Assembly: GCA_001281695.1 (NCBI GenBank)
Contig: LJIE01000001.1
Location: forward strand, 564,107 to 628,106
Source: a bacterium 336/3
GTDB lineage: Bacteria; Bacteroidota; Bacteroidia; Cytophagales; Thermonemataceae
DNA: 64,000 bases
Direction of reading: 5' to 3'
The translations under genes and the position numbers were made by a program. Below, piece after piece: positions 44,377-53,631 of the stretch (positions are counted from its first letter, which is position 1; each line of letters starts with the position of its first letter). A model generated the notes under the pieces. It was given only the letters and a program-made list of their open reading frames with translations, had not been told where the DNA came from and made no database searches.

Positions 44377-45489
44377 CTATCCCCTAAAACTTCGATATTG
44401 TCGAAATCCTTTTTGTAGCTCTTTGAAAGTAACTTTTACAATAGTGTAAGAAGGTATGGCTACAATCATTCCTAAAGCTCCAGCCAAAGTTGCTCCTGCA
44501 AAAATAATCACGAAAATCTCTAACGGATGGGCTTTTACACTTTTGGAGAAAATAAAAGGCTGTAAGAAAATATCATCCATAAGGCGAACAGCAAAAAATA
44601 CAGATGTGTATTTAATTAATGTAAGTGATAAAGGAAAAGAGGGATCGTTGAAACTACTCGAAATAATAACCAATAACCCAAAGCCATAACCTGTAAATGG
44701 ACCCAAATAAGGGATAAAATTGATAGAAGCTGCAAAAGCTGCAATAGTAAAGGCATAAGGAATACCAAAAAGGGAGCCTAATGCAGAGTAAAAAGTAAAA
44801 ACAATGATGGTTTCAATCAAAATTCCTCTCAAATAATTAGAAAGAAGGTGTTCTATTTTATAAAAAGCTGTAATTAAAACTTCGAAATAGCGATTGGGAA
44901 TGGATGAAATGACAATTTTACGAAATAGCCCTTTTTCATAAAGTAAAAAAAATGTCATAAAGCTAATGGCTAATAAATATACAAACAAAGAACCTGCTAT
45001 TCCTGCCAAATTATTGATAATATTGCCTATATCTATTTTTTCTAAAAAACTTTTTAGAATGAGATTGATTTCTTTTAAAATAAATCCAGGTTTCTCATTC
45101 ATTTTGAGTTGTTCTATCAAGAAAAACTCTAACTGCTCTATGGGTTCTATAACTTGAGAACTTAACACTTCTGGTTCTATGGAGCGAATCAAGCGTAGTT
45201 GATCTGATAATAAAGGAAGAAATAAACGAACAAATAAAGTAATAAATAAAACAAAAGCTGTTAAGGAAAGAAAAACTGCGAAAACTCGAGGGATTTTAAT
45301 TCTAAATATGTAAATCTCAGAAATATAATCTACCAAAGGTCTTAGAACTGTAACAATAACTAATGATATAAGTAGATAAGTAAATATATCGGAAAACACC
45401 CATGTTACAAACAACAAGCCAATAATAGCCAATCCTATTTGTAAGAATGTTTTAAACTTATTTAATCCTGTATTGATGCTAACTATCAT
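44377..45489 (-). CDS. AI-2E family transporter (PerM-like permease)
   Basis: A 370-residue membrane protein with about eight helices. Conserved C-terminal features include 'SINFIPYLGPFTGYGFGLL', 'DDIFLQPFIFSKSVKAHPLEIFVII', and 'AGATLAGALGMIVAIPSYTIV', typical of this family. Members export small molecules or ions; the autoinducer-2 label is only a family name. The start is ambiguous: ATG at 45489 or an in-frame ATG at 45516 that lies in the loop of a terminator-like hairpin. Confidence 0.88.
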   Translation of the reverse strand: MIVSINTGLNKFKTFLQIGLAIIGLLFVTWVFSDIFTYLLISLVIVTVLRPLVDYISEIYIFRIKIPRVFAVFLSLTAFVLFITLFVRLFLPLLSDQLRLIRSIEPEVLSSQVIEPIEQLEFFLIEQLKMNEKPGFILKEINLILKSFLEKIDIGNIINNLAGIAGSLFVYLLAISFMTFFLLYEKGLFRKIVISSIPNRYFEVLITAFYKIEHLLSNYLRGILIETIIVFTFYSALGSLFGIPYAFTIAAFAASINFIPYLGPFTGYGFGLLVIISSSFNDPSFPLSLTLIKYTSVFFAVRLMDDIFLQPFIFSKSVKAHPLEIFVIIFAGATLAGALGMIVAIPSYTIVKVTFKELQKGFRQYRSFRG

Positions 45490-45490
45490 A

Positions 45491-45529
45491 AAATAAAAAC
45501 TCTCTGCAAAATACATATTTTACAGAGAG
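45491..45529 (-). terminator. terminator-like hairpin directly before the AI-2E transporter gene
   Basis: A stem of 13 positions with one mismatch pairs 45500-45512 with 45517-45529 (core CTCTCTG/CAGAGAG). The A-rich stretch 45491-45499 gives a T-rich tail on the minus strand. It ends the upstream lipoprotein transcript and abuts the ATG at 45489. Confidence 0.75.
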
Positions 45530-45555
45530 CTAAGAAATATATTTTTTGGAAAAAA

Positions 45556-46005
45556 TTAGTTTGCAGGAATAAAAGGTAATTTTAATTTATCTTTATCAGT
45601 TTTACCCATTTTTATAACCAATTTACTTGCACTTAATTCAACTACATCCATTTCTTCTTTTTTACCATTATCATCTACCGTAATCTTTTTGCCATCATCA
45701 CTTAAAGACCACTTGCCTGTTTGTGTTTTTCCCATTGCAACCATTTCAGCAGAGCCATCAGCTTTAAACTCTAATGTGATATTAGTAAGCATGCCCTCCA
45801 TCATAGGTAACATAGCTTCCAGTTGTTTAGCTTGTTCAGGTTTTTCTTTTTTCATTTTATCCATTTCTTCTTTCATAATGGTTTTAAATGCAGTAGCATC
45901 CACTTTCCATTTTTTCGTAAGAGTTTCTTTAGGATTACCTTTACAAGCCATCATAAGCACAACTAAAGCCAAGAATGCTAATTGTGAGAATTTCATAAAT
46001 TTCAT
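45556..46005 (-). CDS. lipocalin-like small lipoprotein
   Basis: A 149-residue protein if started at 46005 (MKFMKFSQLAFLALVVLMMAC), which places the lipobox MMAC properly; the frame continues upstream to 46041. A helical Lys/Met-rich stretch (about 35-70) precedes a beta region with 'LEFKADGSAEMVAMGKTQTGKWSLSDDGKKITV', the pattern of lipocalin-like domains of Bacteroidota. Outer-membrane or periplasmic location is inferred. Function is unknown. Confidence 0.75.
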   Translation of the reverse strand: MKFMKFSQLAFLALVVLMMACKGNPKETLTKKWKVDATAFKTIMKEEMDKMKKEKPEQAKQLEAMLPMMEGMLTNITLEFKADGSAEMVAMGKTQTGKWSLSDDGKKITVDDNGKKEEMDVVELSASKLVIKMGKTDKDKLKLPFIPAN

Positions 46006-46153
46006 ACTCGTTAATTTTTTTAATGAACAAAACTTCTGCAAGAAGCGTATTTTCTCTGATAATTCCTAAGTCATTCTAAAAAATGCTAAAAAATTTGTAT
46101 AACATTTTCAAAAGATTAACTTTGAAAAGCAATTTGTATTAAAAAATTAAGTT

Positions 46154-46573
46154 ATGTCGCATCTTGATTATATCAGAACAGTAGAAGAAGCTTTTAAAAA
46201 GTTAGGGATGAACCCTAAAGATGCTCAATCTCCTATTCAAGGAGCTTGGATTTTCAAAAGAGGTTCGGCGACCATTCGTGTAATGCTCAATTCTTCACCA
46301 AGTTCTGAAGGAGACCAAAGAACACTTTCCATGATGGCATACATTATGCCTATTCCAAGAAAACTACAAAAAGATTTTTTCAGAAGACTTTTGGAAATGA
46401 ATAGCTCTTTTGTTAATGAAAGGTTTGAAATATTTGATAATGAAGTCTATGTTACAGCCTCACGTTACTTGGATGGCTTGAGTTCAGATGAGGTGGTAGC
46501 CATCATGACAGAAATTAGTAATACAGCCGATTTCTTAGATGATAGGCTAAAAAAAGACTTTCCATTAGATTAA
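46154..46573 (+). CDS. YbjN / T3SS-chaperone-like fold protein
   Basis: A 139-residue cytoplasmic protein. The pattern 'MSHLDYIRTVEEAFKKLGM' then strands ending in 'YIMPIPRKLQKDFFRRLLEMNSSFVNERFEIFDNEVYVTASRYLDGLSSDEV' matches the YbjN or type III secretion chaperone-like fold. These are small alpha/beta proteins that often act as chaperones. There is no type III secretion gene nearby. The gene lies 72 bases before carB with a separate promoter. Confidence 0.65.
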   Translation: MSHLDYIRTVEEAFKKLGMNPKDAQSPIQGAWIFKRGSATIRVMLNSSPSSEGDQRTLSMMAYIMPIPRKLQKDFFRRLLEMNSSFVNERFEIFDNEVYVTASRYLDGLSSDEVVAIMTEISNTADFLDDRLKKDFPLD

Positions 46574-46618
46574 AAAAATTAGATACTAAATTTTTTTATT
46601 TTCTCTTAGATACTTTGT

Positions 46619-46626
46619 TATCTTTG
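46619..46626 (+). promoter_or_regulatory. candidate -7 box of the carB promoter
   Basis: TATCTTTG matches the Bacteroidota -7 consensus TAnnTTTG, 20 bases before the carB ATG. A clear -33 TTG at the right spacing is not evident, so support is partial. Confidence 0.5.
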
Positions 46627-46645
46627 CCGAAAATTTTTTGCAAAG

Positions 46646-49477
46646 ATGCCTAAAAAACCTGCTATCAAATCTGTTCTGATTATTGGCTCTGGTCCTATTG
46701 TTATTGGGCAAGCCTGCGAATTTGATTACTCTGGCTCACAAGCAGCTCGGTCATTACGAGAAGAGGGAATCGAAGTAGTACTGATTAACTCAAATCCAGC
46801 TACTATCATGACTGACCCCGTTACCGCTGACCATGTATATTTGTTGCCATTAGAGCGAAAGTCCATTGAATACATTTTACAACGCCATAAAATTGATGCC
46901 GTTTTGCCTACTATGGGAGGTCAGACGGCATTAAATTTAGCTATCAAATGCCATAAAGCAGGCATTTGGGAAAAATATGGTGTTCAAATGATAGGTGTGG
47001 ATGTAGATGCTATTGAAACTACCGAAGACAGAGAAAAATTTAGATTGAGAATGATTGAGCTTAATGCTGGAGTTTGTAAAGGAGAAACAGCTACATCATT
47101 TTTAAGAGGAAAAGAAATAGCCCAAGCAATAGGATTTCCACTTGTTATCAGACCATCTTTTACACTTGGTGGTACAGGTGGTGGGTTTGTAAATGACGAA
47201 AAAGATTTTGATGAAGCTTTAAGAAAAGGTTTACAAGCTTCACCAACACACGAAGTACTGGTAGAACAATCTATTTTTGGCTGGAAAGAGTTTGAATTAG
47301 AATTGCTTAGAGATAGTGTAGGGAATGTGATTATTATATGCTCTATTGAGAATTTTGACCCAATGGGTATTCATACTGGAGATAGCATTACAGTTGCTCC
47401 AGCCATGACACTTTCTGATACCACATACCAAAAAATGCGTGATTTAGCAATCAAAGTGATGAATGGTATTGGGAATTTTGCAGGAGGATGTAATATTCAA
47501 TTTTCCGTAAATCCTAAAGATGAAGATGATATTATTGTGATAGAGGTGAACCCTCGTGTATCACGTTCTTCTGCATTAGCAAGCAAAGCAACTGGTTATC
47601 CTATTGCAAAAATAGCTTCAAAATTAGCAATAGGTTATAATTTGGATGAGCTCAAAAATCAAATTACAAAAACTACTTCTGCTTATTTTGAACCAGCCTT
47701 AGATTATGTAATTGTGAAAATTCCTCGTTGGAACTTTGATAAATTCAGAGGTGCTGATGATAAACTTGGTTTGCAGATGAAATCTGTGGGTGAAGTAATG
47801 GGTATTGGTCGTAATTTCCAAGAAGCTCTACAAAAAGCATGTCAGAGTTTAGAAATTAAGAGAAATGGTTTAGGTGCTGATGGTAAAGAAATTACAGATC
47901 AACAATTTATTCTGAAAAGTTTAGAAAACCCATCAGGGAATCGTCTTTTTCATATTTATGACGCTTTTAAAATGGGTATTTCTTTTAAAACTATTCAAAA
48001 ACTTACCCAAATAGATGCTTGGTTTTTACACCAAATTGAAGAAATAGTATTACTTGAAAGAGAAATTCAAAAATACAATATTACTGATTTATCAAAAGAA
48101 CTACTTCTTGAAGCGAAACAAAAAGGTTATGCAGATAGGCAAATAGCTCATTTGGTTCGTTGTTTGGAGAGTGAAGTCTATAAAAAGCGTCAAGAACTTG
48201 GTATACAAAGAGTCTATAATATGGTAGATACTTGTGCTGCTGAATTTGAGGCTGTTACACCTTATTATTATTCATCTTTCTCTAAAGAGAGTTCTTTACC
48301 AAACGAGCCAAAAACTACTTCAACCAAGAAGAAAATAGTAGTTTTGGGTTCTGGTCCAAACCGTATTGGACAAGGTATAGAGTTTGACTATTCTTGTGTA
48401 CATGGAATTTTGGCAGCAAAAGAATGTGGTTATGAAACAATCATGATTAATTGTAACCCAGAAACAGTTTCCACTGATTTTGATACAGCAGATACTTTAT
48501 ATTTTGAGCCTGTTTTTTGGGAACATATCTACGATATTATTCAAAAGGAACAACCTGAAGGCATTATTGTACAACTTGGAGGACAAACAGCTCTTAAATT
48601 GGCAGAGAAACTTAGTCGTTATGGAATAAAGATTATTGGTACAAGTTATGAGTCTTTGGATATAGCAGAGGATAGAGGAAAATTCTCTAATCTATTAAAA
48701 GATTTAGGAATTCCATATCCTAACTTTGGAGTAGTAACCAATGCAGATGAAGCAGTGCTACTTTCTAAAGAGTTAGGTTTTCCTCTTTTGGTACGCCCTA
48801 GCTATGTATTAGGTGGACAAAGCATGAAAATTGTTATTAATGAAAAAGAATTGGAAGAGCATGTTGTGAAAATTTTACATGACATCCCTGATAATCAAAT
48901 ACTACTTGATCATTTCTTAGAAGGAGCTATTGAAGCAGAAGCTGATGCTATTTGTGATGGAGAAGAAGCTTATGTCATAGGTATTATGGAGCATATTGAG
49001 CCTGCTGGCATCCATTCTGGTGATAGCAACGCAATGCTTCCACCATTCTCTCTTTCACCTATGATTGTGGAACAAATTGAAATGATTACTAAGAAAATTG
49101 CTTTGGCTCTCAATACTGTAGGTTTGATAAATGTTCAATATGCTGTAAAAAATAATATAGTTTATGTAATTGAAGCGAACCCAAGAGCCAGCCGAACAGT
49201 ACCGTTTATTTGTAAGGCATACAAAGAGCCTTATGTGAATTATGCTGTAAAGGTAATGCTTGGTGAAAAGAAAATTAAAGACTTTACTTTTACACCTCAA
49301 CGTTCTGGTTATGCAATTAAATTGCCTGTGTTCTCTTTTGATAAATTCCCAAATGTAAACAAGGAGTTAGGACCCGAAATGAAATCGACTGGGGAAGCTA
49401 TTTTGTTTGTGGAAAACTTACAAGACGAAACATTCCAAAAATTATATGAAGAAAGGAATTTGTATTTGAGTAGATAA
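46646..49477 (+). CDS. carB: carbamoyl-phosphate synthase large subunit
   Basis: A 943-residue protein with two tandem ATP-grasp halves. Each begins with the synthetase Rossmann motif ([20 protein letters not shown] near residue 10; [18 protein letters not shown] near 565) and contains paired glycine-rich ATP loops ('[10 protein letters not shown]', '[10 protein letters not shown]'). An oligomerisation region lies at about 405-550. E. coli CarB has 1073 residues; here the chain stops soon after the second ATP-grasp half, so the C-terminal MGS-like allosteric domain is missing. It makes carbamoyl phosphate for arginine and pyrimidine synthesis. carA is not adjacent. Confidence 0.95.
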   Translation: MPKKPAIKSVLIIGSGPIVIGQACEFDYSGSQAARSLREEGIEVVLINSNPATIMTDPVTADHVYLLPLERKSIEYILQRHKIDAVLPTMGGQTALNLAIKCHKAGIWEKYGVQMIGVDVDAIETTEDREKFRLRMIELNAGVCKGETATSFLRGKEIAQAIGFPLVIRPSFTLGGTGGGFVNDEKDFDEALRKGLQASPTHEVLVEQSIFGWKEFELELLRDSVGNVIIICSIENFDPMGIHTGDSITVAPAMTLSDTTYQKMRDLAIKVMNGIGNFAGGCNIQFSVNPKDEDDIIVIEVNPRVSRSSALASKATGYPIAKIASKLAIGYNLDELKNQITKTTSAYFEPALDYVIVKIPRWNFDKFRGADDKLGLQMKSVGEVMGIGRNFQEALQKACQSLEIKRNGLGADGKEITDQQFILKSLENPSGNRLFHIYDAFKMGISFKTIQKLTQIDAWFLHQIEEIVLLEREIQKYNITDLSKELLLEAKQKGYADRQIAHLVRCLESEVYKKRQELGIQRVYNMVDTCAAEFEAVTPYYYSSFSKESSLPNEPKTTSTKKKIVVLGSGPNRIGQGIEFDYSCVHGILAAKECGYETIMINCNPETVSTDFDTADTLYFEPVFWEHIYDIIQKEQPEGIIVQLGGQTALKLAEKLSRYGIKIIGTSYESLDIAEDRGKFSNLLKDLGIPYPNFGVVTNADEAVLLSKELGFPLLVRPSYVLGGQSMKIVINEKELEEHVVKILHDIPDNQILLDHFLEGAIEAEADAICDGEEAYVIGIMEHIEPAGIHSGDSNAMLPPFSLSPMIVEQIEMITKKIALALNTVGLINVQYAVKNNIVYVIEANPRASRTVPFICKAYKEPYVNYAVKVMLGEKKIKDFTFTPQRSGYAIKLPVFSFDKFPNVNKELGPEMKSTGEAILFVENLQDETFQKLYEERNLYLSR

Positions 49478-49479
49478 CG

Positions 49480-49509
49480 AAAAAGCCCCAAAATAAATTG
49501 GGGCTTTTT
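49480..49509. terminator. bidirectional terminator after carB
   Basis: A perfect 12-bp stem AAAAAGCCCCAA (49480-49491) pairs with 49498-49509, loop AATAAA, and runs into Ts. The convergent gene stops at 49510, so the hairpin serves both. Confidence 0.93.
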
Positions 49510-50805
49510 TTATTTAGATATAGTTGTAATATCAATCAGATAAGGCTTTAAGGGTACACCATCTAAATTTTGAAACCGTTCTGTAATTAAGAGTTGATAT
49601 TGTTTGTTGGGGTTTAAATCTACCTCTACAACAATAGACTTTTTATCCTCTGAAAAACCTACTACTCTTTGTATGCTTAATACATTTGATTCTCCCAAAG
49701 GACCATAATCGAAGCCTCTAAAATTAGTATCCATAGGCTGAGAAAAGCAAATAGTAAGTTGCATACGACCAGTTGCAACATTTCTTGATAGGTTTTCGAA
49801 AGGCGTAATTTTTGTAATTTGTGGTCTTGTTTTCTCAAAATTTTGTATAAGTGACCCTAGCGGACTTGAAAAAAACTGTGTACCATCAATTAAATCATGT
49901 ATTAATTTTGTATTGTTATAATCTAGTTCTATGAGTGTTTTGATAGCCTCTTTTTTATCTTTTGTTTTTTCATAATACTTTTCTGCTATTTCATAACCGA
50001 TATAATAACCTAAGTCTCTCATATTAAATTCATTTTTCTGAGAACTCCATAGCCAAAAATTAGTTTTATTATTCATAAACATTTCTTTTTCAAATTTATC
50101 TCGAATTTTTGCATAGTTTTTCTTTCCAAAATCAATAGCAGGTGTAGAAGAGGGTTGCCCCATAGCCTTCACTGAAACAAACTCTGCGACACCTTCATAA
50201 ACACATTGATAAAGAAGAGATTGTCTCATGCTTTTTTGCTGAGTATGAACAAACTCATGAACATTGAGCAACACAACAGACTTGATGGGGTTTGTTGAAA
50301 AGAAAGTTTTTAAATGTTTCATCCGTTCAGGAAACTCCTCTGTGATGGTATTTTCGTCAGCCATTGCCAGTTCACTACCAATTAAAATATTATTTCCAGA
50401 AATAGTACCATTTGTTCTAAAAACACCTATTGTAAAATACACATTCGCTGGTTTTAAATTCGGGTACAATTTTTTCAATTTTTGAATCCCTTTACTTAAC
50501 TCTAAAGCTAAATTTTTAGATTTCAGAGTGTTTTTTCTAATAGAATTCCAAAATTTAGGATATTGACGAATTGCAGAAAGATACTCTTCAGGAGTGTACT
50601 GTCTTCGTTCCATAATCAGACGTAAACCTTCAGTACCTTTATCAAAAAATAGTTCTTTCAGAATTTTTGCATGTTGATTGGTGTCACTGACCTGTTTGAT
50701 TTGGTCATAAGCTTTCCAAAAGTTATCAATATCTGATGTTATAACTTCTTGAGCATTTGCAAAGAAACTGAAAAATAACAGAGAAAAAATAAGATGATAT
50801 TTCAT
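49510..50805 (-). CDS. secreted zinc metalloprotease-like protein (HExxH)
   Basis: A 431-residue protein from the ATG at 50805, where a signal peptide starts (MKYHLIFSLLFFSFFANAQ). It has the zinc-binding motif H-E-F-V-H (VLLNVHEFVHTQQ) with a downstream Glu in 'YEGVAEFVS' about 25 residues later, the gluzincin pattern. The C-terminal ~100 residues form a beta domain with 'ITICFSQPMDTNF' and 'NPNKQYQLLITERFQNLDGVPL', resembling Big_5 Ig-like domains. A named family was not recognised. It is a likely extracytoplasmic peptidase. It lies downstream of an AraC gene on the same strand. Confidence 0.75.
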   Translation of the reverse strand: MKYHLIFSLLFFSFFANAQEVITSDIDNFWKAYDQIKQVSDTNQHAKILKELFFDKGTEGLRLIMERRQYTPEEYLSAIRQYPKFWNSIRKNTLKSKNLALELSKGIQKLKKLYPNLKPANVYFTIGVFRTNGTISGNNILIGSELAMADENTITEEFPERMKHLKTFFSTNPIKSVVLLNVHEFVHTQQKSMRQSLLYQCVYEGVAEFVSVKAMGQPSSTPAIDFGKKNYAKIRDKFEKEMFMNNKTNFWLWSSQKNEFNMRDLGYYIGYEIAEKYYEKTKDKKEAIKTLIELDYNNTKLIHDLIDGTQFFSSPLGSLIQNFEKTRPQITKITPFENLSRNVATGRMQLTICFSQPMDTNFRGFDYGPLGESNVLSIQRVVGFSEDKKSIVVEVDLNPNKQYQLLITERFQNLDGVPLKPYLIDITTISK

Positions 50806-50872
50806 GGTTTTGAGTTTTTGATTGAACAAAAATAATAAACCATAAAAAGATAAAATTGTAAGAATGTAAAAT

Positions 50873-51700
50873 TTACTGCCAAACGAGCAAAATAGTTTTG
50901 TTTTCAGAGGTTTGAATTTTCTTGAAAAAATCGAGAGGAGTAAGGGACGAAAATTTTTTGAAATATTTGATTAAATGGGATTGGTCAAAAAATCCTATGT
51001 CATACACTATATCTGTTAGTTTAGCATGGGAGTTATCTGCAAGTTTAGAATCTATAAACTTTCGAAATTTCCATATTTGCTTGAATTGGGAAGGAGATAA
51101 ACCAAGATATTTCTTGAACTGATTATGAAGTGTTTGTCTGGTAATTTGGTATTTATGAGCAATTCCTGTAAGATTTATTTTCTGATAATCGTCGATACCT
51201 TCTAAAATAGAGACAATTTCTTGAAGATATTTATGAGAAAAAGGAGTATAGATACTTAAAAAATAATCTTCTATTCTTGTTATCATATTCTCATAATCTT
51301 TTAACATTAATATTTCTGTAAAAAAATCCTGAAAAGTATGAGAAGGAGTAAAAGAGTTTAAGTTATTCCAAAGATATCGTTCATCAAAAAATGAATAAAC
51401 TCCCAATGGTTTGAATAAAATACATATTTCTTTTGTATATCCCTGATATTCATAAATATACGATTTTGATAAAGACAACTGAACAGATGAATCTAAACAT
51501 TGATTATCAGAGAAATGAGTAGTAATGGTATTTTCTTTTATAGAGAATGTAGTTCCTAAAGAAACTGAAAGATAGGTACTAACACTTGGAAAAATCAAAA
51601 AACTGAATCTCTTTTCTTGGATAGGATTTTCTATAATATATATACATCTAATAAGACTTCTCAGAAGGCTATTCTTAGGAATAAAAGATTCTATAGTCAT
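50873..51700 (-). CDS. AraC-family transcriptional regulator (soluble)
   Basis: A 275-residue protein with an N-terminal ligand or dimer domain of about 160 residues and a C-terminal AraC-type double HTH: 'NLTGIAHKYQITRQTLHNQFKKYLGLSPSQF' and 'LTDIVYDIGFFDQSHLIKYFKKF'. There are no membrane helices. It begins 9 bases after the stop of the upstream small gene and is the last member of a minus-strand run. The metalloprotease gene lies 67 bases downstream and is a plausible target. Confidence 0.85.
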   Translation of the reverse strand: MTIESFIPKNSLLRSLIRCIYIIENPIQEKRFSFLIFPSVSTYLSVSLGTTFSIKENTITTHFSDNQCLDSSVQLSLSKSYIYEYQGYTKEICILFKPLGVYSFFDERYLWNNLNSFTPSHTFQDFFTEILMLKDYENMITRIEDYFLSIYTPFSHKYLQEIVSILEGIDDYQKINLTGIAHKYQITRQTLHNQFKKYLGLSPSQFKQIWKFRKFIDSKLADNSHAKLTDIVYDIGFFDQSHLIKYFKKFSSLTPLDFFKKIQTSENKTILLVWQ

Positions 51701-51709
51701 ATAAAAAAA

Positions 51710-52135
51710 TTAATATTCGAACTCACCACATATTTGCCTATAAGGAATTTGTTTTATTTTTTCAAGAATCTCAGAATCTATTGGAAAAGCAAAATCGTTT
51801 TGAAAGAAAATAATACCTAAACGGGAATAATCTTTCTCCATATCACGAAAAGCCTTATAATAACCAACTTCCATAATACAAATAATACTTGGTAGTTGTG
51901 CGGGTTCTCCAAAAGGATATGTGCCATTATAATGAATGGGAGTTTCTATAGGTTCAATTAAATGAATATGGCTCATGCCACAAAACCTTTCTGCTTCTTG
52001 TTTAAAACGCTGAATACGGTTTTTATTCATTTCTTTGGTGGGTAATCCTTCTAAAAGACCTTCATAAGTATATTTCTGCTGAATGCTACGAATTCGTACC
52101 TCAAGGTCATAGTCAATAATTAAATGATTATTCAT
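51710..52135 (-). CDS. hypothetical protein
   Basis: A 141-residue protein from the ATG at 52135; the longer frame starts with TTG. It overlaps the preceding frame by 8 bases (start within ATGAATAA), typical of a translationally coupled operon. No signal peptide or membrane helix is seen. There are several conserved-looking His/Cys ('FCGMSHIHLIEP', 'ICGEFEY'), but no motif I recognise. Likely cytoplasmic; function unknown. Confidence 0.65.
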   Translation of the reverse strand: MNNHLIIDYDLEVRIRSIQQKYTYEGLLEGLPTKEMNKNRIQRFKQEAERFCGMSHIHLIEPIETPIHYNGTYPFGEPAQLPSIICIMEVGYYKAFRDMEKDYSRLGIIFFQNDFAFPIDSEILEKIKQIPYRQICGEFEY

Positions 52136-52505
52136 CAAGAATAGATTTATGTTTGCTATAAGTGAAATGATGTTTATCTAAAAATTTCCTTAGTTCCCCT
52201 CTGGCGTTTTTATTAAAACCTACATATGTATTACTGATAGTTGTTTCTGCGGGAATAGGTATAGAAGATTCTAAACGATTGCACGAATAACAGATACTAA
52301 TGTGCATTACTATGTTGTTATCTTGATAAAAAACCAAACCCAAATGTGGCATAAAACAAGCCATAACAATCCAATTATAAGTGTTTTTATTGCTGAAAAG
52401 TCTTGTCACAAAATATACATCATCTGGTTTTAAAGCCACTTGTTGTGAAATACTTGGTACAAGTTGATGGTTTTCATCAACAATATAACGATATCTATCT
52501 TCCAT
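52128..52505 (-). CDS. C-terminal part of a frame-split lipoprotein gene (-1 frame)
   Basis: A 125-residue ORF from the ATG at 52505. The frame is open upstream of that ATG and continues naturally into the upstream lipoprotein ORF: reading across the A-run gives 'YIK' joined to 'KHPTNNFKEFKGHPF', with good coding character to the stop at 52128. It is thus probably the body of the gene beginning at 52777, giving about 216 residues when joined. The region contains 'NWIVMACFMPHLGLVFYQDNN'. Whether the join occurs by frameshifting, or the gene is broken, or the sequence has an indel, cannot be told here. Confidence 0.65.
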   Translation of the reverse strand: MEDRYRYIVDENHQLVPSISQQVALKPDDVYFVTRLFSNKNTYNWIVMACFMPHLGLVFYQDNNIVMHISICYSCNRLESSIPIPAETTISNTYVGFNKNARGELRKFLDKHHFTYSKHKSILDE

Positions 52506-52525
52506 CCAATCAAATTCATAAGCTA

Positions 52526-52777
52526 TTACTTTGTTAAACTGAATACTATCAAAAGGATGTCCCTTAAATTCTTTAAAATTATTTGTTGGGTGTTTTTTAT
52601 ATATGCTAAAATAGAATCTCTTGGAATAAACTTTCTCATTTCAACAAGAGAGTCTATAAGTGTAGGGTTATATAAATCAGTATATTGAATAGGGTATTTT
52701 ATTTCTTCTTTTTTTGGAGAACATGCAACCAAAATGAAATAAGTAATACAAAAATATATAAACAGACGTAAATGCAT
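52526..52777 (-). CDS. N-terminal part of a frame-split lipoprotein gene (zero frame)
   Basis: An 83-residue ORF. The N-terminus MHLRLFIYFCITYFILVAC is a lipoprotein signal with lipobox LVAC. It reads well to 'PRDSILAYIK' and then, after an A-run, shifts to out-of-frame-looking sequence that stops at 52526. The -1 frame after the A-run continues for about 155 codons (52128). It starts 2 bases after the stop of the upstream small gene, consistent with operon coupling. The zero-frame product alone may be a real short lipoprotein or just a truncated fragment. Confidence 0.6.
   Translation of the reverse strand: MHLRLFIYFCITYFILVACSPKKEEIKYPIQYTDLYNPTLIDSLVEMRKFIPRDSILAYIKNTQQIILKNLRDILLIVFSLTK
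52592..52598 (-). other. A AAA AAC slippery heptamer at a frame join
   Basis: On the minus strand the zero frame reads ATA-AAA-AAC, i.e. X-XXY-YYZ with the codon phase required for -1 slippage. A -1 shift here joins the lipoprotein N-terminus (start 52777) to the open frame ending at 52128. A simple homopolymer indel would give the same picture. Confidence 0.55.
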
Positions 52778-52779
52778 AG

Positions 52780-53109
52780 TTAGCCATTTATAATGTCCAA
52801 ATTTTTATTTTCAGGCTTATTTCTAATATTTACCCAATATTCTTCTTTTGCATCTTCATCAATCAGAATAGGCAATCTTTCACCATATAATCTATCTGAT
52901 CCATCTTTTTTACAACCTGAAATCCAGTATACATCACCAGTTTCTGTATCAAAATAATTTGCTTTGAAACCTGAAAATCTGGCAAAATTTTTACCTTGAT
53001 AATGAATAGATTTACCAGTCTTAGAGAATTTTACACGCCCAATTCTGGCAATTCCAATAAGATTGTTTTCTCCACTTTTCTCTTCTATGTACATAATTCT
53101 TGTTTTCAT
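52780..53109 (-). CDS. conserved small protein of unknown function
   Basis: A 109-residue protein with no signal or membrane helix. Pattern: 'IARIGRVKFSKTGKSIHYQGKNF', 'GFKANYFDTETGDVYWISGCKKDGSDRLYG', 'IDEDAKEEYW'. I recognise it as a widespread small family but do not know its function. It overlaps the upstream GNAT gene by 4 bases (ATGA), so the two are translationally coupled. The next gene starts 2 bases after its stop. Confidence 0.75.
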   Translation of the reverse strand: MKTRIMYIEEKSGENNLIGIARIGRVKFSKTGKSIHYQGKNFARFSGFKANYFDTETGDVYWISGCKKDGSDRLYGERLPILIDEDAKEEYWVNIRNKPENKNLDIING

Positions 53110-53612
53110 AGCTTTTCTTTTCTAATACCATACAGATATTCATCCAAAAACTGCTCATTCTTGAAAACAGTTTTATAAGAAACTTTTTCTAGCTGAAAGC
53201 CTGCTTTTTCTAAAACTCTCATAGAGGCAATGTTACCCTCAAATACTCCTGCATAAATACGAGTTATATCAAAAGTTTCAAAACCGTAATTGACTATTCT
53301 TTTGAGAACTTCTGTAGCTATGCCTTTTCCCCAAAACCTTTCACCAAGCCAGTAACCAACTTCTGCATTTTTTCTATATACATCAGATTGTGGAAAAATA
53401 CCTGTTCCACCTGCAAGCTTTCCATCTATAACAATAGCAAAAATTTGTTTGGGATTGGGTTGAGCCACATTTTCTATAAAAAACCTTCCACTTTCGTGAG
53501 TGTAAGGATGTGGAAAAATATCTCTCACAAAACGTGCAATATTAAAATTATTAGCTTGTTCTACCAATTCATCCAAAAAGCCCAAATGCCAAGAGACTAA
53601 TTCTATATTCAT
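53106..53612 (-). CDS. GNAT-family N-acetyltransferase (RimJ/RimL-like)
   Basis: A 168-residue acetyltransferase. The acetyl-CoA-binding region 'EVGYWLGERFWGKGIATEVLKRIV' carries the Q/R-x-x-G-x-G/A pattern, and 'RIYAGVFEGNIASMRVLEKAGFQLE' is the C-terminal GNAT signature of the RimJ/RimL type. Substrate unknown (N-terminal amine, small amine or antibiotic). It lies 19 bases after another GNAT gene and overlaps the following small gene by 4 bases. Confidence 0.88.
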   Translation of the reverse strand: MNIELVSWHLGFLDELVEQANNFNIARFVRDIFPHPYTHESGRFFIENVAQPNPKQIFAIVIDGKLAGGTGIFPQSDVYRKNAEVGYWLGERFWGKGIATEVLKRIVNYGFETFDITRIYAGVFEGNIASMRVLEKAGFQLEKVSYKTVFKNEQFLDEYLYGIRKEKL

Positions 53613-53631
53613 AATATTTATTCACTCTGAC

